A stretch of 35,932 bases of DNA from Syntrophobacteraceae bacterium (GCA_003165235.1 PLSV01000218.1:598-36529); one strand, 5' to 3'; counted from the first letter of the stretch, positions 6,978-16,704 are shown. Notes: generated from the sequence alone by a model not told the origin. Program-made: numbers and translations.

Positions 6978-8177
6978 ATGGCGCACGGAATGGAGTTCTC
7001 GACCATTCGCCTGATTGGTCTTTCTCTTGCGGTACTTTCACAGGGATATCTGTTTATCCGCATCCGGAGGGCCATCAAGTCCATGTCCGGACCCGGTCTA
7101 TTTAAATCCGGCGCCGTCGTTCTCGTGGGCGTAACGATTCTCCTGCTCTTTGCGGTGAACCGGTACATCATGTTCCACCAGATCACCTGGGCACACCCGC
7201 CGATAGCGGCGCAGCTCTTCCTTTTTTATCTCCCGGCCGTTTGGAGCTTCGGGTCTATTGTGTCCGCACTGGCGCTCTTTATTTTCGAATTTGCCGGAGG
7301 GCTTGGCCGGGCGATTTTCCGAATATTTCGCAGCACCGGCCGCAAGGAACTCAGCCCCGTGAATCCTGCCCGCCGTCACTTTCTTCAAGTTGGACTGGGC
7401 GGGTTAGCCGCAGCGCCGTTCGTACTTTGCGGATACGGCGCTGTTTATACCAGAAAGGCATTTGAAGTCAGGGAGCTTGCCTTATCCTTCGGACACTCTC
7501 TGCGGGTTGTCCAACTCACCGATATCCATGCCGGCATTTACATGACAAGGGAAGAGATAGGGCAACTAACCGATCGAGTCATTGCGCTCCAACCCGATCT
7601 CTTTGTCCTCACCGGGGACTATATTTCGAACTCGATGGAGTTTCTACCAGGCTGCCTGGAGGAGATGGCAAGGGTCCGCGCTCCATACGGGACTTTTGCC
7701 GCGCTTGGCAATCATGAGCATTGGTACGGGGAATTGAGTCGAATCCAGGCGGTTTTCTCGCAGTGCCGCATCCCCCTCCTGGTCAATGCCCATCAGGTCG
7801 TTCACTCCGGACAGGGCGCTTTCGCAGTGGCTGGGATCGATGACCTTCGCGCCGGACACCCCGACCTCGAGGCCGCTTTGCATGGGTTAGATTCCCATGT
7901 GCCGGTTCTTCTGCTGTCTCACCGGCCTGAGGTCTTTCCTCGGGCTGCTGCACATGGGATTCGGCTAACCCTCGCAGGCCACTATCATGGAGGGCAGGTA
8001 AAGTTGAGCCTGCCGTCAGGGGATATCAGTCCGGCTCACCTTGTGACCCCCTATCCGGAGGGGTTGTACCGGTTAAATGCTTCCTGCCTGTACGTGAGCT
8101 GTGGAATCGGCACTACATTCACTCCCGTGCGGTTTAACGTCCCGCCGGAGATCACCTTGATTAATTTGAGCGTATAA
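6978..8177 (+). CDS. Membrane-anchored calcineurin-type metallophosphoesterase
   Basis: This 399-residue protein has hydrophobic helices near residues 9-27, 44-62 and 78-105, then a twin-arginine-like stretch ARRHFLQVGLGGLAAAP at 131-147, and a metallophosphoesterase domain from about 173. Its metal ligands are all visible: Asp182 and His184 in TDIHAG, Asp214 in TGDYIS, Asn245 and His246 in GNHEHW, His315 in SHRPEV, and His335/His337 in GHYHGGQ. This is the YkoQ/YaeI-like group, whose members act on phosphodiester or pyrophosphate bonds at the membrane. The catalytic domain is probably outside the cytoplasm, based on the RRxFL motif and family precedent. The start ATG 6978 is supported by GGAG about eight bases upstream. 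Substrate is unknown. Confidence 0.85.
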   Translation: MAHGMEFSTIRLIGLSLAVLSQGYLFIRIRRAIKSMSGPGLFKSGAVVLVGVTILLLFAVNRYIMFHQITWAHPPIAAQLFLFYLPAVWSFGSIVSALALFIFEFAGGLGRAIFRIFRSTGRKELSPVNPARRHFLQVGLGGLAAAPFVLCGYGAVYTRKAFEVRELALSFGHSLRVVQLTDIHAGIYMTREEIGQLTDRVIALQPDLFVLTGDYISNSMEFLPGCLEEMARVRAPYGTFAALGNHEHWYGELSRIQAVFSQCRIPLLVNAHQVVHSGQGAFAVAGIDDLRAGHPDLEAALHGLDSHVPVLLLSHRPEVFPRAAAHGIRLTLAGHYHGGQVKLSLPSGDISPAHLVTPYPEGLYRLNASCLYVSCGIGTTFTPVRFNVPPEITLINLSV

Positions 8178-8213
8178 AGATCGACTCGCTTTGGACTCAG
8201 CAGCTATCCAGCG

Positions 8214-8234
8214 CTTATCCAACCTTCGGGTAAG
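8214..8234. terminator. Short hairpin between convergent genes
   Basis: CTTATCC (8214-8220) pairs with GGGTAAG (8228-8234), including one G-T pair, across a 7-base loop. It lies between the phosphoesterase stop and the panB stop. It has no T run on either strand, so it is only a weak bidirectional terminator candidate. Confidence 0.25.
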
Positions 8235-8250
8235 TGGACCTGCATAACCG

Positions 8251-9117
8251 TTACAATTTTGCGCCTTCGCTCTGCATCAGTTCGAGGAATCTTTGCTCTT
8301 CGCCCTCGATCATCCTGTAGCAGTGCTCGTAGCTCGGAAACACGCCGGAACGGACCTCCCCGCAGTACTCGGACATGGCCTTGATGATGATTTCGGCCAC
8401 GTTGGAGTACTTCTTCACGAATTTGGCTGTGAAAGCCTGAAACTGGCCTATCATATCGCTCACGATCAGCAGTTGGCCGTCGCAGTGGGGACCGGCGCCG
8501 ATTGAGAGCACCGGGATAGTGAGCGCCCGGTGGATGTAGCGCGTCACCTCCGGCGGCACTGCCTCGACCAGAATCAGGTGGGCGCCGGCGTCCTGCACGG
8601 CCAGCGCGTCTTCGACCACCAGTTTGGCCGCTTCGGCAGTGCGTCCCTGGGCCTTGTGGCCGCCAAGGGCCCCGGAGCTCTGGGGTGTAAGACCTACATG
8701 GCCCACCACCACGATTCCAGCCTCAACAATCGCTTTAATCCGAGGAACAACCCGCACGCCGCCTTCCAGCTTTATGGCGTCCACGTTGGCTTCCTTGAGG
8801 AAACGGCCGGCATTTTCCACCGCCTTTTCATTGCAGGTCTGATAAGAGAGAAAGGGCATGTCTCCTATGACAAAGGTATTGGGAGCGCCGCGCCTGACAG
8901 CTTCGCAATGCATTATGCACTGGTCCATGGTCACGGGCACAGTGCCGGGGTACCCATATACGCACATACCCAGTGAATCGCCGACCAGAAGCATATCGAG
9001 GCCGGCGGCTTCCGCGAACTGCGCAGTTGGAAAATCGTACGAAGTGAGCCAGGTAATCTTCCTGGATTCCTTTTTCATCAGGTAAAAATCATTAAGCATC
9101 AGTTTTTTCTTAGCCAC
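8251..9117 (-). CDS. panB: 3-methyl-2-oxobutanoate hydroxymethyltransferase (PanB)
   Basis: PanB transfers a hydroxymethyl group from 5,10-methylenetetrahydrofolate to 2-oxoisovalerate, giving ketopantoate for pantothenate and CoA synthesis in the cytoplasm. The 288 residues cover the full family length. Magnesium and substrate residues are visible: Asp47 in VGDSLG, Asp86 in IGDMPF, Lys116 and Glu118 in IKLEGG, and the catalytic Glu185 in LVEAVPPEV. LGGHKAQGRT at 151-160 is also diagnostic. The start is GTG 9117, preceded by AGGAGG six bases upstream. panC and panD are not beside it, so the pathway genes are scattered here. It stands alone on the minus strand with convergent transcription from the phosphoesterase on its 3' side. 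Confidence 0.95.
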   Translation of the reverse strand: MAKKKLMLNDFYLMKKESRKITWLTSYDFPTAQFAEAAGLDMLLVGDSLGMCVYGYPGTVPVTMDQCIMHCEAVRRGAPNTFVIGDMPFLSYQTCNEKAVENAGRFLKEANVDAIKLEGGVRVVPRIKAIVEAGIVVVGHVGLTPQSSGALGGHKAQGRTAEAAKLVVEDALAVQDAGAHLILVEAVPPEVTRYIHRALTIPVLSIGAGPHCDGQLLIVSDMIGQFQAFTAKFVKKYSNVAEIIIKAMSEYCGEVRSGVFPSYEHCYRMIEGEEQRFLELMQSEGAKL

Positions 9118-9694
9118 TTAAGTCCTCCTGAGTTTGACCGTTATTGTGGGTCCATTCCGATGAACTGCGCGCAGAGCTGCAGTCCGAAAAATGACCGTCG
9201 GCAAGTTCCAACCGCCTCTCATTAGCTTTTCGCCAATCTTATAATACTAATTTGCCGTTAAAGCTTAAAGATTAAAGGCGAACGCAATTGGGCAAAACCC
9301 ATCATATCTTTTCCCGGTCACCGTGAAACTTTAGTTAAAGGTAAAGACCTATTCGTCCGATAATCTTAGTGGAGATAAAACCCCATTTAATCTACCCCTC
9401 ACAAAGAGCCAGGAGAAAGGCCCCCCCTTCGCTCCTGGCTCACTCCAATCCTGCCCGGATGCTTTGAGCTCATTTTTGGCGATCTCTGCGCGGCTGAGTC
9501 AGGCAAAAACCCGATAACCGCCAACGTCAATTCGCCTTTCGGAGTGTGCTTGAAAACACGTGATCAGTGTTTATCATATTGTTGCTATATGCTTTGAATC
9601 ATTGCTGATTGGGTATTTGAAACTATCCTGGACTGTGGCGGGCTAACCTCGCGAAGGCGTTAAACTGCCTGCTGTCCAGGTGTGGAGGACATCG
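9118..9694. other. 577-base gap between divergent genes
   Basis: No gene is supported. A perfect hairpin sits at 9406-9441 (listed separately). A TATAAT at 9240-9245 has no matching -35 element at standard spacing. Promoters for panB (minus) and the glycine-zipper gene (plus) must lie here, but I cannot point to either with confidence. Confidence 0.5.
9406..9441. repeat. Perfect 10-bp inverted repeat (hairpin)
   Basis: GAGCCAGGAG (9406-9415) pairs with CTCCTGGCTC (9432-9441) around a 16-base C-rich loop. It has no T tail. It is not placed after any gene end, so it may be a regulatory structure or a dispersed repeat rather than a terminator. Confidence 0.5.
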
Positions 9695-10021
9695 ATGAGA
9701 CATAGAAAAAATTCCCTGATTACGTGGGGTTTGATTATAGCTGTTTTGTCAGCCGGCATGTTTTTCGCGGGCGCCGGAAAGAGCTTCGCCAGGTCCGCCA
9801 CCTATTGCGATGATTATGCCAGGGACTACGCCAACCGTTACGCGAACCCGGGTGGAGACGTCCTGGGCGGCGCCGCCCTGGGGGCGCTTTCCGGCGCGCC
9901 CGGCGCAGGCGCTGCAATTGGCGGTGGAGTCGGTGCGCTCGGTGGTGGCGCTACGTCATCTAATGATTGGTCTTACGTCTACAATCGGGCATATGACAGG
10001 TGCATGCTTATCGACCGATAA
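9695..10021 (+). CDS. Exported small glycine-zipper protein
   Basis: This 108-residue protein has a signal peptide (positively charged RHRK, hydrophobic TWGLIIAVLSAGMFFAG, probable cleavage after SFA at about residue 32). The mature protein has CDDYARDYANRYANPGGD and then a glycine-zipper stretch, roughly 53-86, with small residues every few positions. It ends with SYVYNRAYDRCML. Glycine zippers of the YMGG/17-kDa antigen type insert into or line up at the outer membrane. Cys38 and Cys103 could form a disulfide. The ATG 9695 is preferred over the upstream in-frame GTG 9680 because GGAGG (9684-9688) is positioned for it. The role is unknown. It is convergent with the RND operon. Confidence 0.75.
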   Translation: MRHRKNSLITWGLIIAVLSAGMFFAGAGKSFARSATYCDDYARDYANRYANPGGDVLGGAALGALSGAPGAGAAIGGGVGALGGGATSSNDWSYVYNRAYDRCMLIDR

Positions 10022-10102
10022 GCAGGGCTGCCTATAAAGAATTGGGCGATCCAGGCCGAATTTTTGCCGGTTGGATAAATTTCCGAAGCGGGGTGGTTTA
10101 AT

Positions 10103-13100
10103 TTAATCGAAGCTGTCGGTTTTTGGCTTCGACTTCCGGAAGCTTTCGCTTAGCCGCTCCAGCACGACATAAAAAACGGGCACAAACGGTATAGCCAGAA
10201 GCGTAGAGGAAAGCATACCGCCGAAAACGACTGTCCCAAGGGCGCGCTGGCTTGCGGACCCTGCTCCGAAAGCCATCAGAAGGGGCACAACTCCGAGGAT
10301 GAAAGCGAATGAGGTCATCACGATCGGGCGAAACCGCCTGCGGGTGGCTTCGATCGCCGCCTCTTCGATGGACATGCCGCCGTGGTGCAAGTCACGGGCG
10401 AACTCCACGATAAGGATGGCGTTCTTGCTTGCCAGTGCGATCATGAGGATGAGTCCAACCTGAGTGTAGAGATTGCTGTCGTATCCGCGGAGTATGAGAG
10501 CAAGGAGGACCCCGACGATCGCAACCGGCACGACAAGAATAACTGCGCCGGGCGAGGTCCAGCTTTCGTATAGGGCCGCAAGCACCATATAGACCAGAAA
10601 TATGGAAAGGGCATAAATGAAGTAGGCCTGGTAGCCCACCTGCTTTTCCTGGTAGCTCGTGGACGTCCAGTCGTAGGCTATGCTTTGAGGCAACGTATTC
10701 TCGGCAAGGCGCTCCATTTGCACCAGCGCCTGGCCGGAGCTGAAGCCTGGGGCTGCCGACCCGAAGATGGGCGCGGCGGGATAGAGATTGTAGCGGGTGA
10801 TCAACTCCGAGCCTTCCTTGCGCTCTACATTCATCAGGGTGCCCAATGGGACCATGCCTCCGGTCTGGTTGCGGACATAGAGGCTCTTGATGTCCCTGGG
10901 ATCCATCCGGTAATTGCTTTCAGCCTGGATGTAGACCTGGAATACCTGGTTGAACTTGTTGAAAAGATTTATATATGTTGACCCAATGTAGTCCTGGAGC
11001 GCACCGAAAACGTTCGCCATGGGGACGTGCAGTGATTCGGCCTTGGTGCGGTCGATGTTCAGGTAGAGCTGCGGGCTGGTCATGCTAAACGGCGTTATCA
11101 GATTTCGTAGCTCCGCTTGTGAATTTCCAGCCTGTATGAGCGCTTTGGTGGCCTGCTCGACTCCTTTGAGCCCGAGGTATCCGCCGCGGTCCTCGATCAT
11201 CATCTGAAAGCCTCCGGTTTGGCCTAATCCCCGAATGGGAGGCGGGATGATAAAAAGCGCTTGGGCTTCCTCAAGTCCCGCCAGTTCCCGGTTCATATTG
11301 GCTATGATGACATCCTGGTTGAGGTCGCTCCCCCGCACCTTCCAATCCTGGAAATTGACAAATGATGATGAAATGTTGGCGCTGTTCGCCCCATCCAAAA
11401 CGGAGTAGCCTCCAATTGTCACCCACGTCGCAATGCCGGGAACACGTTTGAGGATGGCGTTCACTTTGGCGGCCAAATCACGGTTGCGTGGCAGTGATGA
11501 GCCTTCCGGCAGGCGGGTGAACAGAATCCCGTATCCCTGGTCCTCGGTTGGGAGAAATCCGCTCGGCACGCTGAAAAACTGCCAGAAGGAGACCATGATG
11601 ATGAGGATGAATACCATTAACATCATGACCGGCCGTTTCACCATGTTGACGACCAGCACCATATAGACGTCGGTCATCCATTTAAAAAGCCTGTTGAATG
11701 CGCGGTAGATGAAATTAGGGCTCTTTTTGCCGCGCGGCTTCAACCAGAATGCGCACTGGACCGGTTTTAGGGTAAGGGCGTTGATAGCGCTTATTACGGC
11801 AGTTGAAGCGATAACGAGGGCAAACTGGCGAAATATTTGCCCGCTTATGCCAGGGAAAAATGCGGCCGGCAGGAAAACCGCAACCAGGGCAAGCGTGATT
11901 CCCATGATCGGTCCCGTCAATTCCTGCATTGCCTTGATGGTGGCTTCCCTTGGCGGCATTCCTTTTTCTATGTGGTATGAGGCGCCCTCAACGACAACGA
12001 TTGCGTCGTCGACTACAATGCCGATGGCCAGAATGAGGGCGAAAAGCGTCATCAGATTAACGGTGAATCCGAGCGCGGCGATCGCGATAAAAGCGCCGAT
12101 GAGGGTGACCGGCACGGTTGTGGCGGGAACAAGCATCGCCCGGAAGCTCTGAAGGAAAAGGAGCACTACAATCAGCACCAGGATAGCGGCTATAAAAAGA
12201 GTTTCATATACCTTCGAGATGGCTTGGCGGACAAACTGGGTCGTGTCATAGCGGGTCGCCCATTTGAGTCCGGGGGGAAAAGTTTTGGCCATTTCGCCCA
12301 TTGCCTTATAGACGCTGTCGGCGACCGTAATGGCGTTTGCGTCCGGAAGGGCGAAAATCGGGATCAGCGACGATGGGTGGCCGGCATATACGGCGAAATT
12401 GGTGAAGTTCTGCTGGCTCAGCTCCACTCGAGCTATGTCGCGCAGACGAACGGTCTGCGGGGCTTGACCGGTTGAGGCCTTGACGATTATGTTTTCAAAC
12501 TCGGCAGCGTCGGAAAGGCGGCCCAGCGTGTTGATCGTAAGCTGGAAGGGTTGTCCCTCGGTTACTGGGGGTGCGCCAAGCTGACCTAATGCGACTTGAT
12601 CGTTCTGCCCCTGAATGGCGTTCTGCACGTCAGTAGTCGTAATCCCCAGCGAGTCGAGCTTGAGTGGGTCGAGCCATATTCTCATGCTGTAGGGTCCGGC
12701 GCCGAAAACTCTCACCAGGGCGACGCCCGGGAGCCGGGCCAGCGGATTCTGAAGATTTATGACCCCGTAATTTGAAAGGAAAATCTCATCGAACCGGTCA
12801 TCGTCTGAATATAGGCTCACCACCAGCAGGATGTTTGGAGAGACTTTCCTTATGGTCACTCCCTGTTGCTGAGCGCCGCCCGGAAGCTGGGCGAGCGAGC
12901 TGTTCACCAGGTTCTGGACAAGGGCCAGGGAAGCGTTGAGATTAGTTCCGACGTCGAAAGTGATCGTAAGGGTATAAACGCCGTCGCTGCTGCTGGCCGA
13001 CGACATGTATAGCGCGCCTTCGACCCCGTTGACGGCTTGCTCGATGGGAACGCCGATGGTTTCGGCGACGACCTGGGCGCTTGCTCCGGGGTATCTCGTA

Positions 13101-13240
13101 GTAACCTGTATTGTCGGCGGAACGATCTGCGGATATTGGGCGACCGGGAGGCCGTATAACGCGACGAGGCCGATTATGATCGTGACGAAGGCGATCACGT
13201 TTGCGAAAATAGGCCTGTCAACGAAAAACTCTGAGATCAT
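10103..13240 (-). CDS. RND multidrug efflux transporter, inner-membrane pump (HAE1 family)
   Basis: This 1045-residue protein is full length for AcrB/MexB-type pumps, which use proton flow to extrude hydrophobic compounds through a tripartite channel. The N-terminus FVDRPIFANVIAFVTIIIG is canonical, and the first periplasmic loop (LPVAQYPQIVPPTIQVTTRY, then GVEGALYMSS) matches. The proton-relay doublet Asp411-Asp412 lies in GIVVDDAIVVVEGA, and the partner Lys is in MIALASKNAILIVEFARD. I start it at ATG 13240, the family N-terminus, and not at the longer frame to 13348. The ATG overlaps the adaptor stop as ATGA, so the two are translationally coupled. It is the last gene of the minus-strand operon. 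Drug specificity cannot be predicted. Confidence 0.95.
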   Translation of the reverse strand: MISEFFVDRPIFANVIAFVTIIIGLVALYGLPVAQYPQIVPPTIQVTTRYPGASAQVVAETIGVPIEQAVNGVEGALYMSSASSSDGVYTLTITFDVGTNLNASLALVQNLVNSSLAQLPGGAQQQGVTIRKVSPNILLVVSLYSDDDRFDEIFLSNYGVINLQNPLARLPGVALVRVFGAGPYSMRIWLDPLKLDSLGITTTDVQNAIQGQNDQVALGQLGAPPVTEGQPFQLTINTLGRLSDAAEFENIIVKASTGQAPQTVRLRDIARVELSQQNFTNFAVYAGHPSSLIPIFALPDANAITVADSVYKAMGEMAKTFPPGLKWATRYDTTQFVRQAISKVYETLFIAAILVLIVVLLFLQSFRAMLVPATTVPVTLIGAFIAIAALGFTVNLMTLFALILAIGIVVDDAIVVVEGASYHIEKGMPPREATIKAMQELTGPIMGITLALVAVFLPAAFFPGISGQIFRQFALVIASTAVISAINALTLKPVQCAFWLKPRGKKSPNFIYRAFNRLFKWMTDVYMVLVVNMVKRPVMMLMVFILIIMVSFWQFFSVPSGFLPTEDQGYGILFTRLPEGSSLPRNRDLAAKVNAILKRVPGIATWVTIGGYSVLDGANSANISSSFVNFQDWKVRGSDLNQDVIIANMNRELAGLEEAQALFIIPPPIRGLGQTGGFQMMIEDRGGYLGLKGVEQATKALIQAGNSQAELRNLITPFSMTSPQLYLNIDRTKAESLHVPMANVFGALQDYIGSTYINLFNKFNQVFQVYIQAESNYRMDPRDIKSLYVRNQTGGMVPLGTLMNVERKEGSELITRYNLYPAAPIFGSAAPGFSSGQALVQMERLAENTLPQSIAYDWTSTSYQEKQVGYQAYFIYALSIFLVYMVLAALYESWTSPGAVILVVPVAIVGVLLALILRGYDSNLYTQVGLILMIALASKNAILIVEFARDLHHGGMSIEEAAIEATRRRFRPIVMTSFAFILGVVPLLMAFGAGSASQRALGTVVFGGMLSSTLLAIPFVPVFYVVLERLSESFRKSKPKTDSFD

Positions 13241-14415
13241 TTGCCTGCCCCTTGAACGGGTTTTTCCGCCGCGCCCTGTGGCTGAGCGCGTTCGGGAGTA
13301 ACCTGCCTGCCCGGAAACGCCTTGAGCATGCCATTTGTAACCACCCACTCATCTCCGGTAAGGCCTTCCTCGATCACATACGAATGATCTTTCTGAGCGC
13401 CGGTTTTAACGTTACGGCGTTCGACCGTATTATTTTCAATCACTATCAGCACATAGTTGCCCAACTGGTCGTAGCCCACCGCAGACTGCGGAATGAGAAT
13501 GGCGCCGCTCTTTTGCCCGATCGGCAGCCTGACCTTGGCAAACTGGCCCGGCAGCATTTTGCCATCCTGGTTTGGGAAAACTCCTCTGAGAAGCAGTGTC
13601 CCGGTTGACGTGTTTACCGCACTCGATGAGAAATCAAGATATCCCTCGTGCGGATATCCTTCTTCATGGGGCAGGCTCATGAAGACAGGAGTTTTTCCCA
13701 CCTTCGCGGCTGGGTTGGAGGGCTTGAGCAAAGCAGCTCTTGCATCCCGTATATGAGGCGGAACATCGGTTTCGGCGATGTTGAAGTAGACGTACAGCGG
13801 GTCGATTTGGGTCAATTCGGCCAAAACGGTGCTGGAGCCACCGGAGCCTACGAGGTTTCCGGGATCGACCAGCCTCCTGTCGATACGTCCCGTGAAGGGG
13901 GCTACTACCCAGGTATATTCGAGATTGAGCTTTGCAAGATCGCGCTGGGCTTCGGCCGAGATCAGATTGGCTTGTGCAGTGTCGCGCTGATAACGCCAAT
14001 TTTCGACATCCGTATCGGGGGCGGCTTTTTGCTCATAGAGTTTGGTGAAACGTACCAACTCCGTCTTGGCGTGCTCGAGCAGGGCTTTTTGGTTTAGAAC
14101 GCTGCCTTCGGCCTGCTGCAGCATTGCAAAATAAGTGTTTTGCTGGATGAGAAAAAGTAACTGGTCTTTCTTCACCACGGCCCCGTCTTTGAAGTAAACA
14201 GCGTCCAGATAGCCTTCCACACGTGCGCGGAGTTGGACAGTGTTGATGGCCTGCGTGTTGCCGCTAAATTCAAGGTAGTCGACAATGTCCTGCCGCACGG
14301 GTTGGCTTACGGTAACCTTTGGAGGAGGAGGCGGGGCGGATTGCTGCTTTTGCGTGCAGCCTGGGGGGAAAAGCAGGATTAAACCCAGCAATGCGGCGGC
14401 GGCCGTTCTTTTCAT
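13237..14415 (-). CDS. RND efflux periplasmic adaptor (membrane fusion protein)
   Basis: From ATG 14415 this is 392 residues. It has a signal peptide MKRTAAAALLGLILLFPPGC ending in a possible but non-ideal lipobox (PPGC, Cys20), then a proline-rich linker, then the lipoyl/barrel-sandwich half (RARVEGYLDAVYFKDGAVVK). An alpha-helical hairpin follows in the middle (ALLEHAKTELVRFTKLYEQK), then the other barrel half (VVAPFTGRIDRRLVDPGNLV) and beta-barrel/membrane-proximal domains. It bridges the inner-membrane pump and the outer-membrane channel. A longer frame to 14574 has an unlikely N-terminus, and GAGGA lies 11 bases before 14415. Its last bases overlap the pump start (ATGA). A 204-base gap separates it from the upstream outer-membrane gene. 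Confidence 0.92.
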   Translation of the reverse strand: MKRTAAAALLGLILLFPPGCTQKQQSAPPPPPKVTVSQPVRQDIVDYLEFSGNTQAINTVQLRARVEGYLDAVYFKDGAVVKKDQLLFLIQQNTYFAMLQQAEGSVLNQKALLEHAKTELVRFTKLYEQKAAPDTDVENWRYQRDTAQANLISAEAQRDLAKLNLEYTWVVAPFTGRIDRRLVDPGNLVGSGGSSTVLAELTQIDPLYVYFNIAETDVPPHIRDARAALLKPSNPAAKVGKTPVFMSLPHEEGYPHEGYLDFSSSAVNTSTGTLLLRGVFPNQDGKMLPGQFAKVRLPIGQKSGAILIPQSAVGYDQLGNYVLIVIENNTVERRNVKTGAQKDHSYVIEEGLTGDEWVVTNGMLKAFPGRQVTPERAQPQGAAEKPVQGAGK

Positions 14416-14619
14416 CCGCGCCAAAGTCCTCGGCGGTCCAGAGCACGATATGGAGAAAATATCGGTCCCCGTCGCCGGAAAGGCTTTAGAAAAGGGAGGG
14501 GCAGCCCTCCGATGTTCGTGTTCAAAAGACTCGGACGATAAAGGTTGTGCGGAGTTGGCGACTGATATCATCATTTCTCCAGGCGCTGCAGTTGTTTATC
14601 TGGAATTGGCAGTCGGTTT

Positions 14620-16218
14620 TTACCAGTCCGGACTGCGAATATCGGATTGATTGCCGGGCGGGGGCATGTAAACAGAGGGGGAGAGCAGACGGCCCCAGTT
14701 AGTCCGCCGCGCCATGACTTCTTTGATTTCAGGTGGGAGGATTTCCTCCGCTTGTCTGATTTCCCATCCGCCGCCAAGCGCCCTGTAAATTCCCACGAGG
14801 TTTAAGGAGATATTACCCAGCGAGCTTGCAAGACTGTCCTGGGTAGTAAGAAGTGACTGCTGCGCAGTGAGGACAGTAGTGAAATCCGTGCTGCCCTGGC
14901 TGTACTGTATGAAAGCCAAATCGAGCGACCGCTTTGCCGCCTCCGCGCTCAGAGCAAGACTTGCAGCGGTTTCCTGGTACCGCAGAAACCCTGCCAGAAA
15001 ATCCTCGACCTCCTGTTGCGCCTTCAGCACCGTATTTTGATAGGTAAGCAGGAGCTCCTGGAAACGCGCATCCTGCAAACGCACGTTATTGGTTATCCTT
15101 CCGTAATTGAGAAAGTTCCATTGAACAGACGGGCCTACGCTCATTGTCATCGAGGCGATGTTGAACATTTCCGAGAGCTTGGTCACTCCATAGGTCGTGG
15201 ACTGAGGGCCAATAAAACCCCCAAGTGAGAAAGCCGGAAACAGGTCGGCTTTGGCGACCCCGATTTGCGCACACTGAGCTGCAGCCTGAAGTTCGGCGCT
15301 GCGAATGTCAGGACGGCGTCTGAGCAGGTCGGCGGGAATCCCGATAGCAACGAAAGGCGGAGGGGCCGGAATCTCCGAGGAGCCGGTTAGAATATCGGAC
15401 AGGTTATCCGGAGGAATGCCAATGAGCACGCTCAGCGCGTCTTTACTCTGCCTGATCTGTGCCTCCAGCACGGGAATGGCTGCCTGAGTGTTGAAAAGAA
15501 TCGTTCTTGCCTGCTCTACGTCACGCTCTGAGGTTGTGCCGCCGTGGAAACGGGCTTCTGCTATCCTGAGACTTTCCTTCTGGGTTTCCAGGTTTTGCCG
15601 CGCGATATCGATCCGTTTCTCAAGGGTCCTTATCTGTACGTAAGCATTAGCCGCATCGGCAGTAAGACTCACGAGGGCGCTGTCATAATCGGCGACGGTC
15701 GATCGAAGGGTTGCGTCGGCCGATTCGACTCCTCTTCTGTATTTCCCCCAGAAATCAAGCTCCCAGGCCACGTTCAAGAGCGCCTGGTCCTGCCAGAAAG
15801 TGTATTGGACAGGGACATTTTCTGCAGTAGACGCCGTCGATGTGGCGGAATATGCGCTGGCCCTGTTGAACATCATCGACGGGTTAAGCTGCTGAGTTTG
15901 AGGGTAAAGTTTGCCCACGGTGATGCCTAACTGGGCCCGGGCCTCCAGAACTCTGACGGCGGCAATTCTTAACGAAATATTTTCACGATAGGCCTTGTCA
16001 ATTACGCGGTTCATAGCTGGATCGCCGAAAGCTTCCCACCAGGCGCGGTAGTTTGCCGGCTCATTTTTCACACGCTCGTCAGAGGCTTCCAGCCACTTCG
16101 ATGAAACTGAAGCCCCCGCAGGTTTAAAATCCGGCCCAACCTTGAGGCATCCCGTCATTAATACGGAAATTGAAACCAGCACAAACGACAGGATAACGAT
16201 TTGTCTCTGATATGTCAT
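14620..16218 (-). CDS. Outer-membrane efflux lipoprotein (NodT/OprM type)
   Basis: This 532-residue protein is a TolC-superfamily channel with a lipoprotein signal, LMTGC with Cys24, and the NodT/OprM start of the mature protein (LKVGPDFKPAGASVSSKW). Two repeats of the outer-membrane efflux domain are visible: the first includes WWEAFGDPAMNRVIDKAYRENISLRIAAVRV, and the second GIPADLLRRRPDIRSAELQ, a strong family signature. The middle YTFWQDQALLNVAWELDFWGKYRR matches known members. It forms the exit duct for the RND pump encoded downstream. It is the first gene of the minus-strand operon. The C-terminus is somewhat extended (EIKEVMARRTNWGRL and after). A promoter was not identified, and the ribosome site TAAGG is very close to the ATG. 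Confidence 0.93.
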   Translation of the reverse strand: MTYQRQIVILSFVLVSISVLMTGCLKVGPDFKPAGASVSSKWLEASDERVKNEPANYRAWWEAFGDPAMNRVIDKAYRENISLRIAAVRVLEARAQLGITVGKLYPQTQQLNPSMMFNRASAYSATSTASTAENVPVQYTFWQDQALLNVAWELDFWGKYRRGVESADATLRSTVADYDSALVSLTADAANAYVQIRTLEKRIDIARQNLETQKESLRIAEARFHGGTTSERDVEQARTILFNTQAAIPVLEAQIRQSKDALSVLIGIPPDNLSDILTGSSEIPAPPPFVAIGIPADLLRRRPDIRSAELQAAAQCAQIGVAKADLFPAFSLGGFIGPQSTTYGVTKLSEMFNIASMTMSVGPSVQWNFLNYGRITNNVRLQDARFQELLLTYQNTVLKAQQEVEDFLAGFLRYQETAASLALSAEAAKRSLDLAFIQYSQGSTDFTTVLTAQQSLLTTQDSLASSLGNISLNLVGIYRALGGGWEIRQAEEILPPEIKEVMARRTNWGRLLSPSVYMPPPGNQSDIRSPDW

Positions 16219-16498
16219 AACCTTAGACTTTTAATCCGAATCGATTGGCGTCAACGGTCCAAAGCGCTGAGCAGGGATTGCCCGGCTCTCTTGCGCTGTT
16301 CTTGTCCGAGGGCTGGTCGGAGTTTAACACAGGCGGCAATAATACAGGGAATTGAATGCAGGACAAGTTAAAAAGGAGACCATCCGATCAATTTTTTTCC
16401 AGGGTCCGGCGATCCGGCAAAAAGAAACTCCTCTGGGTTCTATCGCTATGCGAGGAGTAGTGAATAGTGGGCAGTGAAAGGACAGCGGGGACGAGGGG

Positions 16499-16594
16499 AG
16501 GGGGAGTTTCCGGCAAAACACCTCTTGTCATGGGCAGTGATCAAAGACAGGCCGGAAATGGATGGCGTCGAGATTGAGCGGAAAAACTCCCCCT
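16499..16594. repeat. Spaced inverted repeat AGGGGGAGTTT
   Basis: AGGGGGAGTTT (16499-16509) is matched by AAACTCCCCCT (16584-16594). The next bases inward, CCG and CGG, also pair after a small slip. GAAACTCC near 16424 is a second partial partner. Arms are 74 bases apart, so this may be a dispersed repeat or an RNA structure of unknown role. Confidence 0.4.
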
Positions 16595-16704
16595 ATGTAA
16601 GAGAAAAAAGGAAATAATCACAATGTTGTGCATGTCGGAATGGGCGAAAAATGATAAAAAAAATGAGCCCTGCCGGGTATCCAGGCAGTGTATAATGCGA
16701 CTGC

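Noticed and set aside
13241..13348. N-terminal extension of the RND pump
   Set aside because: The family N-terminus begins at ATG 13240, which overlaps the adaptor stop. The extension is a shadow of the adaptor's end.
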